Shown here in pieces: positions 12,147 through 22,552 of a stretch of DNA of 64,000 bases (position 1 is the first letter of the stretch; each line of letters begins with the position of its first letter). The DNA lies in assembly GCF_016906535.1 (NCBI RefSeq), contig NC_057382.1:2170001-2234000 (forward strand), given 5' to 3'. Below the pieces are notes generated by a model. That model worked only from the letters and a program-made list of their open reading frames with translations. It was not told the origin of the DNA and did not search any database. Made by a program: the position numbers and the translations under genes. This DNA comes from Rhizoctonia solani. Lineage: Eukaryota > Basidiomycota > Agaricomycetes > Cantharellales > Ceratobasidiaceae.

Positions 12147-13583
12147 ATGAAGGTTAGCACATCGACCGTCCTTGCAATCTTGGTAGCCGCCCCAGCCTTT
12201 TTTCCCCCCTTGGCGAGTTCGACTCCAACACGAAGGCCAATTGTGAATCCTGTGCTATACCTTGGTCATGGCCAGATCCAAATGTTCGGAGGCAGTATCT
12301 AAGAAAAGAGTAATCTGCTACTTGCTCCGATTCTGCGCTTTCGTCCAACTCTCAGAATGTGGCCGTAATTCGCTCCGATCTCGGTCAACTCACTGCCGAG
12401 AGTAGCGTCAGTGAGTTTACTTCTCAAACTAAAACATGTATGGCACAAAATTGTAAAGCTTTCCTAATTTAGAATGGGATGCTATCGAACCTTGGATAAG
12501 AACGACCACACAGCACGATAATACCAGATTACCTCTTTCACCTCTCTCGTAGATAGAGGGAAGAATATGCGCCTGTGATGTCCCGAACAAGAGCTTCAAA
12601 GATGATGGGACCTTGAGTTCTACCTTCGACGTCTTCAGTTGTGTTTTTGAAGTAACTGTTTACAGTGTTTACGCTTGAACTGGGAAACTGATTCATCCAA
12701 GACTCCCTGTGGTACTGACCTGCAAGCCAGCTTGCTCCATATTGCACCAACCATAATAATTTGTATCTCTACAGCTCCGCCAAACTTTACATCAACGTAA
12801 GCGCTCTACGCATGCATGGCCCACAGATACCAAACAATTGATAATTAAGAGTGAAATTAAGACTTTGTCAACAACAGGGTTGAGGGCTTGATCGGGTTGA
12901 TTAAAAACGGACAGCTTTTGGGACTCCTGCATATAGATGGCATCGGTAGTCAGGCACACCTCAGGTCAGTTTAATATTTGGTATGATTCGAGCGGACATT
13001 GATTGTTATTAAAGTAAAGGTAGGTAACGCGAGAGGAGTACAGGCCGCTCTCAACTAAATGGCTACTTCAGGAGTAACTGGAGTCTATATCATCGAGCTT
13101 GGCATCGTTGGTGCTTCGGGTTAGTTTGGTTTCCAACTTTAGATACTTGCGACTCACCTATCGTCAGACAATGATTGCGCCATCATGGTGAAGGCATGTA
13201 CAAGTGTGTCTGAGCGGGTTGAAATCGCAGTAAGATGAACTTTCGTCTTAAGTATCCAGGTCTGAAATCAGTCTTTTCAGATAGGGTGTGAGTATTGCAT
13301 ACAAGGTAAGTCCCTGATTGTTAGTGTTGCCATATCTTATCTCTGCTCATTGTGTGGACCCACCTGTTTTCGTAAAGCCATATATGGGGGTGGATATCCT
13401 TTAACAAAATAAAGACATTCTGTTAGATAAGCGTCGAGACTCTCAAGGGCGGACCCTGTTACTAACTGGACCCTGGTCTCAGACAAAGATTCTTGGGGTT
13501 CTAGCAGCAATCCTCTGTTGTTTAATCGTAGCCATCGGAAGAAACCAGCATATAATAATACGGCTATACCTGCTTTGTATTGA
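12147..13583 (+). pseudogene. Decayed second copy of the GH10 xylanase
   Basis: The order of the intact xylanase can be followed from a signal-peptide-like start (ATGAAGGTTAGCACATCGAC; MKVSTSTVLAILVAAP) through CSDSAL-, WDAIEP-, DGTLSS-, SAKLYIN-, IDGIGSQ-, ITEL- and DSWGSSSNPLLF-like segments to a TGA at 13581-13583. Splice sites are lost, frames are broken, and about 180 bp is inserted before the last segment (13305-13485). The exon with the acid/base Glu reads DVPNKSFKDDGTL, so Glu has become Lys (AACGAG to AACAAG, a CpG to CpA change). The nucleophile Glu codon remains (IIELGI) but its neighbouring Asp is Gly. No functional protein is likely. Confidence 0.85.
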
Positions 13584-16500
13584 GGGACACTATCAAAAAA
13601 GCAGAAATCTATTCAAGTGCGTTGGGTCAATTGCAAGGCCAATCCGTTTCCTTATGATTTGAAATCGGCCGGAGGTTCGGCAGTTTGGTCAATCAAGCCC
13701 GATCTGATCTCGGATGTTGACACAAGATTTACTGGAATCGAGGCTGACTTATGACCGACTATTGGTGGTGAGTCTCAACTTCGGTATATAAGTTTAGTGC
13801 ATCTACTTGTGAGTAGGCGCATACATTACCAGATCTAGAATGCAAAACAATATACAAATTAGCGCGCTGGGCGAAATCTTTTGGAAAACTATAGCTTCAC
13901 TTTTGCTATAGATTTTAACGTAGCCAGTAGCAATACTCCCCGAGTGACCATCCTTAGTTAGCTATACCGATAGTCTAAGCTGCAATAACATAGGTGAGTT
14001 GTAAGTGTGAACTCCAAATGTGTGCATACACCTGCCCCGAAAACAGGTGCAAGGTCATGTCATTTTGTTTGTCCTTGATTGGTAGTGGTGGGGACACTCG
14101 TTGGGCTGCACGAAACCAGGTTACTTTAGCAAAAGGATGTGATTCACAGCTAAAGACGGGCGGTGTCGACCTGCTGCAGGGAAGTACGTCTTGCAAAACG
14201 CGGGTGGCCCATGCATACCCATTTTCATGCCAAGCTGGGCGATCCCAGGACCCATGATCTGTCCTTCGCCTCTGCACAACACTATGAAGGGTGGTCACAT
14301 TTTTCTTTTATTAATATACGTTTCGTGACTACATCTCTAAAGGTGAGCGCTAGGGTAGGCACTGGATAATAGCAATAGGATAATCATTAGCACCGGGAAT
14401 ACGGGCCAAAGAACCACGGGCCCAACCTTGTTGAGGAGTGACTTGTACGTAGTACCTAGGAGTACATGTGCAGAACATCGTGCTTTCCAAGTGATTGTGT
14501 CATTCAAATCGAGGAGTGAGTGGCGAAAGGATGCGTTTGTGAAGCTCGTTGAGCCCTCAACTACATAAAGCAGGTTCTTCGTGTGCAGCGCCCTGGGCTG
14601 GTAGGTGTTGGTGTACCTTCGGCGCTATCCTATCGACTCGGGGAGGTCATTTGCTCTATTCTTCAGGCCTCACAATGGAGACGCTGTTGCCCACACTGCA
14701 TGAGCTAGCCGACCAAGCCAGAGGAGAAACGAATGTAGACAGAGTTGAACCAAATGAGATTAGCTTGCCGCTTTAGTGAGCGTCATGATCATGCGACTCA
14801 CAGAAGACTTTAAATAAGTGAAAATGCACTGGTGCTACTATCCCCGTTGGAATTCAACTTCCGTGCTGTTGGGCAAGGCGCTATGGTTGGAGCGGCCTCG
14901 GGTGCACTAGGGCGAAGTTCTGGGAGACAGAGGGCGCGAGATGAGAGGTGACTCCTTACAGCGGGTGCATTCCAAAGGCTAGCGCAGCGATGAGTACCTA
15001 CCACCATGTGAGCCCAGCATCTAGAGTTGTAGACCAAGAGACCTACCTGCTACCGGCCTCTGTATGAGCCAAAGGGTGCTTCTATATGTCGATGTTCAAC
15101 GCTCTGTTACTGAGCCAATAATGATAAAGGCGCCGCGCATTGATACCCAGTCGGGTTAAGGAGTCTACCAAGGGGTAAAAGACTGTGATAGAGAAATGAC
15201 TATAATAGAGAACGGTGCGCAAACACACACTTGTGGATGGGGAAATGGAGACACGTGAGGCGCAACAACTCTGGTTGTTAGATTTGTCATTTCTACCCCC
15301 TTGAAGCGCTCATCCATCAACCGTCTCTCCCTTGCTTTCGAACTGCTCCGTTACTTTTTAACTCTGTCTTCTTGAGTTAGTTTACACCCAACACGTCTCA
15401 TTCGTAGATAAATGCTTACAACCAACTCAGCTTTACCCGGCGCTGATTGCTTCATGCGGGTATGGCGGCTTCCTGTGACCCATGAATCCACGGGGGCATT
15501 CAACCATCCTTGAACTCTCTAATTGAGGATTGGGATAGCGTTAGATAACTAGCTACGAACGTGGTATATACATGATCATTCATATATACGGTTCATAGCT
15601 AATCAGAGAAACCGTCACAGTCCAGTCCAGGGTATAGGTGGGGGTTCGTGAAAGTATCCCCTGAAGTTTGGCCTGCGGCTCGATTGCTGCTGTGAGCTAA
15701 CCGCTACCTTCTACAAGTGTTCGAACCTCCCTCACAACACCGCTCCCGTTGTGCCTCCACTACTTAGGCACCTAGTACTGGAAAATCTAGTGGTGTACTC
15801 TTAAAGCGGCAATTTTCGGCTGCCTAGGAATGCGCAGTTGTCCGGCCTTTCTCACACAACCATGAACTCCGTTTAGGCTCTTGGAAAACAACCTGCTCGG
15901 TCTTCCTTACCCTTCGAAATCGAGTTTTCCATCTGGTAAGCCAGTTCGTTTAGTCGCATATGAGATTGTCAAGCTAAGGCAGCATAAGTTGCTGTCCCAT
16001 GTTGCGCCGCGGCCACGAAACACTGCTCGTTTTCAGTAGTCAAGACACAGATTACCAGCCTTCTATAATTCTTGTTCATACAAAGAAGAATCGTCGGGGA
16101 CTAACAGCTGCCTCGCCCTTGTCGTTGTAGCAGAGGTTCCCGTCCCTGTTTCCCCTTTATTCTCTTTGTCCACTCCAGTAAAGGCGAATCCCCCCTCCGG
16201 AGCGACTGGTTAGGTCCATAAACTAAAGAGCCAGCAGTCTGTACCTTGTCTACGACCCCTCCTTCCACCTGATTCCTGGAGTCAGATACGTAGGGGTCGT
16301 GCTCCGTCATCTGCTGCTCATTACCTTCCCTCGAATGGTATTTCTTGTCAGCACTACTCAAAGTCCAACGTTAGGTAGCTAATATTATACCTCAGGATCA
16401 CCTTCACATACAAAGCAAAGGAAGAATACGCAAAGCACTGAAAACTGGTGTAACGTTTCATGCCTCTCCATCTTCCCAATTCGTTCGCTTTTAGCCAACA

Positions 16501-18163
16501 GATTATCGGAGGCATTAGGGTTTAGCAGAGTCAAATGCAGACAGGAAACAAGTATGGTGAGTTCGGAACTTAGGCCCAGTCGTATTAGGACTGATTTCTT
16601 TGCAGAAAGGTTGAACAAGAATCCATCTATGACTTAGAATTCTTCCGATATATCATGTGATCAGCTTCCATGCAAAATAGAATTTAAATCCTGCCCAGTT
16701 TATCCTTCAGGCGTATTCTCTGAGTGCATAATAAGATACAGATGGTGAGTTGTATACGCAAAAGAAGCATAATCATTGCGGTGAGTGACGAAGTTACCGG
16801 TGATCGTTCAGAGATCCGAACTGACTATCATCCCAGATCCAAGCCTCCCATTTGAATAACTTGTACGGCTTGGTCTATCATCAGAGCCAGAACCGAACGC
16901 ACATCATCATATCTTACCAACAGCCATTCCACTTGTGTTCGACGCCCATTGTTTGGCCATACCCATGGTGGTCCCATCACGTGATCCTGTGTTGCCACTC
17001 TGGGCACGACCAAAGAAACTGGCTTTTGAACTGACGATGGTATTGAAAGTACCTCGTATAACAGACAATCAGAAGGAGAGGTCTACTGAGACTGTCTTCG
17101 CTCTGATCGTTTCGTCGAATTCAGCCTTATGACTTATTATCCACCGATCTAATGCTTTTTGACCTCTGATGCGCTTTCCAGGTCCGCTTTGAAGATATAC
17201 ACATTCTCTCCTCCTATCAAAGCATCTAGCCTCGTACTTGAAAGCGTCTCACTACCCTCGTCTTAAAATACCCAAGAAAACAGCTATTCCCCCCGAATAT
17301 CCTGTTACAGCACCGTTGCACAATAACCGTCGTCTCTGCTTTCTCTCCCCTTGGCCTCTGCTCACTCTCCAACCCTCCCCAACCCTCCCCAACTCTCTCC
17401 AACTCTCTCCGACTCTCTCCGACTCTCTAAGCTTCGACTCTCTTCCACCCTCGCTCTCATATCTGCTTACATTATTGTTCAAACCGGGAATCCGCGTCCT
17501 TTGCCTAAATATCCTCCGGTTTGAACTGCGCGCTGAATCTGCTATGCTTCCTTGTTGACCTACCCATCGTCTTCCGCATCTCTATTATGTCGTTATAACT
17601 CTCGCCATTTGTGATGGGTAACTGCCCAGTATGCCGAAACGGTTTTAGGGGTTCCACCTGATCCATGAGAGTGTCATGAACTTCGACCGAGGGGACTGGA
17701 GAAACTGTGAGTTTACAATGCTTTTCTGTCATGTCTTATTCGATATGCGATGGTGAGGCTCGTAATTCCGCGTTCGTGATTCGGATAGTTCAGTTTGCGT
17801 GGCCTGAGCCTAGCGGGGGTATCTCTGTATATTTTTTACGAGGAGCCTGTTCATGTTCATCACTACACTTTTCCTCCCTGTGTAAAGCGTATTTCACTTG
17901 TGTCCGTACCTTCGCCCTACCCTCTCGTAGCACGTGACAACACTTACAACTCTTGATCGGGAAAATGTCTTTCAGTAAGGGTTCTTACCGCACTTCACAG
18001 TTAGGTTGAACTCCCTCTAAACCCTGGATCTCAAAGCTTTCCTTCGAGGACTATCACGCAAACCACCATGGATATGTTCCAGCTTTATCGTCTTGTAGAT
18101 TTCAATTCCTGGTCATGTGGCACATGTAAAAATTAACAAATAGAGCCATCTCAATTCGGGCGT
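13584..18163. other. Gene-poor stretch, 4.6 kb
   Basis: The first about 300 bp (13630-13880) is a diverged copy of the flank downstream of the intact xylanase (shared ATGANTTGAAATCGGC and AGAATGCAAAACAA words). Beyond that I see only short unrelated open frames, the 10-bp tandem repeat at 17361-17430, and no recognisable domain, RNA gene or transposon end. Confidence 0.5.
17361..17430. repeat. 10-bp tandem repeat, seven units
   Basis: Pyrimidine-rich units change stepwise: CTCACTCTCC, two of AACCCTCCCC, two of AACTCTCTCC, then GACTCTCTCC and GACTCTCTAA. The paired identical neighbours suggest recent slippage. Confidence 0.8.
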
Positions 18164-19482
18164 TTAGTTCCGCAACCCGAGCCTCCTAATACACCTGACC
18201 AAAAACAGAATCTCTGCTACAAGCCCACGGAAGAAATACCAGCATCTATCCTGGAAGCGAGTGTTTCTGGGCACAAGAGGCCAACGGTACCTCCATCCAT
18301 GGAGCCCGACGAATGAGGTGTTCATTTGATCCCGAGCTTGCTCAAGGGTCAGTCTTCGGGTCGGGGTCTCCTCAGTCATTCCCCTGATCAATGGCAAGAG
18401 AAACCTCAGGTCGTCTACTGCCTATCAAAGATATCCAATAACATGTAGCACACGATGAGTTAGATACGTACTTGAAACAGGTCATCGTGAATCATTTTTC
18501 CGAGCTGATAGACATCCGCCGGGAACGGGTCGTAAGGCTGACCGCTTTTTTGTTCCGGTGCTGCCTCTCGTGCATCGACCCCTACAGCTGTACGTGGGGC
18601 ATTTGGGTCTGGGAACCAAACGGCGTAACCGTAGTCGATAAAGTAGTACCGGACGTCCTTTTCAGATCGAGAGTACGAGGGGTAAATGAGACGTTTGGCG
18701 TCGAGGGAATGGTCTTGATAAAAGGGATGAAAGGGCTCCTCAAAAAGGGGCCGGGCGTCCATCATGACATTGGTAGAGGCAATATCCCTGCACGGAGTGA
18801 GACATGAATTAGCTGTAGGGCTCTGAGAAATATTACCGATGAGCAACATTGTTACTATGTAGGAATAAGAGGCCCTGTAAGGTTGTTTCTTGAGCATTAA
18901 AGCAGGCTATTGGCCTAGTACTCACATCGAACAATTGCTTCAGTAGTTCGTGGACCTCTGCCAAGTTGTAAAATGGAATCAGCTGGTAGGAGCTGAGTAA
19001 TGGCATAACAACGAAGTTCCCTGCGTCGATGCCGGGAATAGGGAAAGAGTCGAGACAAGGTACAACGTGATTTGAGGGATCATCTTTAAGTGGAGACTCC
19101 GAAAAGTGTTTCAGTAAAGCGTATTCGTTAGCACCTTCTCCCGCGGCGTAAGCAACAATCATTTTGAGTTTCACTTGCTGGTTGTCCTGGATTCGAGTAG
19201 CATCCAACACTCGGATAGGCTTTAGTGTATCCAGATAACATCAGTCGAGCTGCGTATGATCAAACGACTGCTACTAACTATGGAGTCAAGACTGTCTTCA
19301 CAGTGCAAAGGCTTGATAGAAGTTCCCTTCCAGGACGGGACCCAATCTGGCTGGTATCGGGGCCGGAGTTGATAGCCCTTGGAGAGTAGGTACGGCTGAA
19401 AGGCTACCCATCGGTCTTCGGCCTCTGATCTTTTGTCCGGCCGCGAATGGATACCGATGTCGTCGAACGCAGCATTGTTCAT
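18164..19482 (-). CDS. Protein-kinase-like protein (basidiomycete FunK-like family)
   Basis: About 370 residues in several exons, from MNNAAFDDIGIHSRPDKRSE (19482) to RLGLRN with TAA at 18164-18166. The N-terminus WVAFQPYLLSKGYQLRPRYQ is followed, after a phase-0 intron, by PIRVLDATRIQDNQQVKLKM. KLKM is the likely ATP-lysine position, but no GxGxxG loop is visible. Then come the hinge (NFVVMPLLSSYQL), LLFLHSNNVAHRDIASTNVM (HRD...N catalytic loop), YYFIDYGYAVWF (DYG instead of DFG), EAAPEQKSGQPYDPFPADVY (APE segment and helix-F Asp) and a C-terminal segment with REARDQ-like helices (LTLEQARDQM). The catalytic Asp, Asn and DYG Asp are all present, so activity is possible despite the missing glycine loop. 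Substrate unknown. It is divergent from the gene at 19913, with 430 bp between them. Confidence 0.82.
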
Positions 19483-19912
19483 CGCTTGAACTGAGAGGCT
19501 ATAGTTGTTTTGCGGTCTAAAAAGACAAGAGCAGCTATGTTAGGTTATAGGGCACTAAGAATTAGCTGCAACACATCAACTCCCCGAAAAGGGGCATTCA
19601 GTAAACTGATAGCTTTAGCGACCAATGGGAGAACCGGGTGAGGGGGCACAACCAAGTGGATAGTCATCCGACACGTGCCGTTACACAAATAACATTTTCA
19701 GTACCCGGGCTTGCTTGGTACCCCTGTGTTTGTCAGTGCTTTTAGCCACCATGTTCCCCAAATGCCACATGCCCTATCGAGTTCTGTAAGCTTCGTCACT
19801 TTGGGACTTACCCCGATGCTCTAATGCGGTAACACGTTAGGCCGTCACAGCCCCTTTTCCACTCAAATCAACCGCTTCGGGTGAACTTGCCCACGTATGC
19901 CCACCACCCAAC
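19483..19912. promoter_or_regulatory. Shared upstream region of a divergent gene pair
   Basis: 430 bp separates the start of the kinase gene (minus) and the start of the gene at 19913 (plus). No clear TATA box was seen, so a bidirectional promoter is inferred only from the arrangement. Confidence 0.35.
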
Positions 19913-20895
19913 ATGCTCGCTCTGAAAGGCCTTTCCAGTGTATTTGGAAGGGGACGCTCCACAGATAGCAGGGAGGCCAAAGAGCTCCTTGCGACGGTGG
20001 ACGATCTGCTCAGCCAATCAAACAAGCTCCTTAACAGTATCAGTCGGCGGATACCTAGCAAGCAGTTTGAGACATTCGAGCACAAATATACCGAGTACGT
20101 CTTGCTCGAGTTTGTTACGGTTAGATTATCTGAATACTAGCTCACTTTACTGCACCGCAGGCTTAACCTCATGGTGATTGAAGTCAAGGACGATATACAG
20201 GGGCGAGAACAAAAACGCATTTTCTTCGAGAGCGAAGAAGAAAAGGAAGCATTCCAGAGCGATATTCGGAAGCTCCTTCAACAATGCCAGACGTATCGTA
20301 ATGACGTTGTAGCAAGTATTTCCTGTTCTAATATCGTCACTGTACGCTAATCAACGATTACTACCGTCTATTTAACACCAGACAGCCAGTCGTAGAGTCC
20401 AAGGCGATGTAGTGTCAGGCCCCGATATTCAGGAAGCAACCACCGGTACACCGTCTCCATCATCTTTGCAGGTACGGATGCCTTTATCATTCTAAAAAGA
20501 TTTCTGCTAACTCTGACCAAGTGGGTTGACAATCTTACTGCACCTGTGTTATCTATGGTGGCCGATGCCACATCCCAGGGCAAGTCAATTGTATTTCTAC
20601 TTGACGCTGCCCACTGATGATATGTTTTAGATCCCAGCCAGCCAGGGAAGGCTTCCATGTCTGGAGTTGATCATAACGAAGATCAACCGAGTGAGTATCA
20701 AATTAATAATACACACCGTCCTCTGATTACTGAATCATCTGCCCAGCCAAGCGATTCATCGCTACGGTGTCGCGTAAAATTTACGAGGGAACAATTGACG
20801 GCGACTCAACATCCTCATCTCACGACGAGGACCCGTACATCAGAATATTGTTTTGCGTTAATCGCTCCAAACGAGCCATGGTGGTAGGCAAGTAG
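19913..20895 (+). CDS. Hypothetical spliced protein, unrecognised
   Basis: About 230 residues. Exon 1 gives MLALKGLSSVFGRGRSTDSR followed by KELLATVDDLLSQSNKLLNS, a helical segment. After an intron (GTACGTCTTG...CCGCAG) comes LNLMVIEVKDDIQGREQKRI and EEKEAFQSDIRKLLQQCQTY, which looks like a coiled coil. Further exons give TASRRVQGDVVSGP, WVDNLTAPVLSMVADATSQ and SGVDHNEDQP. The last exon reads TKRFIATVSRKIYEG...DEDPYIRILFCVNRSKRAMV and ends VGK at TAG 20893-20895. All joins keep the frame open, which supports a real gene. I do not recognise the family. The amphipathic helices suggest a partner-binding role, but that is a guess. Confidence 0.65.
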
Positions 20896-21867
20896 ACCAC
20901 AGGCATGACCAAGCTTTAAGTTAACAAACCATTAAAGAAACCAAACTGCATCATCCCAACGAGGATAAAGAGAACACGGGTAAGCCTCCATCAAAGAATC
21001 AATTAGTAGCCATTTGACAACAAGCTATTTGAAAGACGATCTATTAAAGATTGGAGATGAATTAATGAAAAGCAATCCACGCGAGTGAGTGCAATATTGT
21101 TAGAATTAAAGTCATACGGTCAACCTATATGTACCTGTTTAGACTCGAGGGACATCAAATGGTGGATAGCCACCAGGGCCCATCTTTTATTGCGTCATTC
21201 ATGTCTACCTTTGCATACAGTTCTTCCAGTATATTTACTGGTGGTATGCTATGAACATAACACTTGAACTGTAACCCTGTAGCAATCTCACTGGTACTGT
21301 TTCCAATTGTTGTAACCAAACCAAACTGTGGGGTTTCTCAGTAAATTATGTGGGGTGGAATATCATGTTATAACTGTACATGTTTTATTGACCTATTGTA
21401 CCTCCTAAACTCAACTATCAGTGACTAAGCTTCTAATGCACACCAATTTGTGTTCCTCAAGGTTAAAACAAACAAGCTTTACAACCTGTTGTACCTCTGG
21501 GTGGGGGTGGTTGGCAGTGTGTTTTTGTGGTTTGCAGACAGGGTAGTGTGCTTGCCTGTGGCCAAGGAGCAAGGCCCAGGCAAACAAGCTACCTGCCATG
21601 ACCCATGACACTTTCCTGAAACTTATCCAGATTTTTTGCTCTTTTATTTAATGGACTTTTCCCCTGTATTCTCCAAGTCATGTTTATTCAGATATATGCA
21701 TGAAATTACTGTAGCCACAGTGCTTATCATGTAATCATAGCCACAATGTTTATACTGTATCTTGACTTGCGTTACACTCCCATCAAATATACCACTAGAA
21801 TCTCCTGATTTTTCTATTATTTTTACTATTTTTACAAACTACTTAGACTCACTTTTTAAATCACATT
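20896..21867. other. Spacer before the transposon block
   Basis: AT-rich, no gene supported. The right half may belong to older repeat sequence, since the next 134 bp (21868-22001) recurs inverted at 35560-35688. Confidence 0.4.
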
Positions 21868-22001
21868 GTTAAGAGTTGTGTAAGTACAGGAGTAAGAAAG
21901 AATTACTATATAAAAAATGTATATGGGAATAACTAAGAACTAGGATTAAGAATCAGAAGATATGCACAGAATATATGCACAATATAAGCTAGGTTTATCA
22001 G
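21868..22001 (+). repeat. Fragment of an unidentified LTR-like repeat (starts TGTTAAGAG)
   Basis: TGTTAAGAGTTGTGTAAGTA and the following 130 bp recur, inverted, ending at 35688 next to the broken end of copia-2. The TG start and the position at breakpoints of other elements fit an LTR terminus of a third family. The copy here is cut by the gypsy-type LTR that starts at 22002. Confidence 0.5.
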
Positions 22002-22198
22002 TGTTGTATGCCAACTGTAAGGTTGGGTACTTGCTAGTGGATGGGCGCTTAAGGCCATACTACTACTGACAGAGCTGATCTAACTATCTACTTAAGGCTA
22101 TACTACTTCCGCTTAAGGTGGACTCCTACTAACTACTGGTGACAATGGGGCCTGAGGCCTGGAGGTGTGGTAGGTCAAGTAAAGGGGTAAGTACTTCT
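22002..22198 (+). repeat. Left part of an older gypsy-type LTR, interrupted by copia-1
   Basis: TGTTGTATGCCAACTGTAAG and the following sequence (GCGCTTAAGGCC-, CTGGTGACAATGGGGCCTGA-, GGAGGTGTGGTAGG-) match the gypsy LTRs of this window at clearly lower identity. The match resumes at 27723 after the copia-1 insertion. Confidence 0.8.
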
Positions 22199-22472
22199 TG
22201 TTGAAATATCTTGTAGATACTAGATTCTTCTAGTATGTTCTATGCGCAGTAATTGAGTCAGTAAGTACAAGTCATTCAGTGCGCAGTCATATGCGCAGCA
22301 ATTTACCATATGACTTGGTAGGTTTCTTGGGATATATAAAGGCCCACACACAAGCCCTCTATCCTTACCTCTCTATCTCTACTTCTCTTTTACTGTCTTT
22401 ACTTTTGTATACAATTTAGTTTAGTTTAATTAATACATTTATATATACATCTATATACATTGGATTTCAACA
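22199..22472 (+). repeat. 5' LTR of copia-1
   Basis: 274 bp, TGTTGAAATATC...GATTTCAACA. It contains a TATA-type motif (GGGATATATAAAGGCC) and a short internal inverted repeat near the start (ATACTAGA...TCTAGTAT). Confidence 0.95.
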
Positions 22473-22484
22473 GGTTATGAGCCC
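22473..22484 (+). other. Primer-binding site of copia-1 (initiator tRNA-Met anticodon arm type)
   Basis: GGTTATGAGCCC directly follows the LTR. Its reverse complement GGGCTCATAACC is the anticodon arm of eukaryotic initiator tRNA-Met (CAT anticodon). Priming from an internally cut tRNA half is known for Drosophila copia. Copia-2 has the same site at 45556-45567. Confidence 0.8.
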
Positions 22485-22552
22485 CAATTGTACGCTCAAT
22501 AACCAACTGTAGATAGATAGATATATAACACACTTACTCAAGTACATTAAAC

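Noticed and set aside
17361..17430. CRISPR-like array
   Set aside because: A plain 10-bp tandem repeat without spacers, in a eukaryotic genome.
13975..17740. Short open frames in the gene-poor stretch
   Set aside because: None exceeds about 110 codons, none has a domain or plausible splicing.
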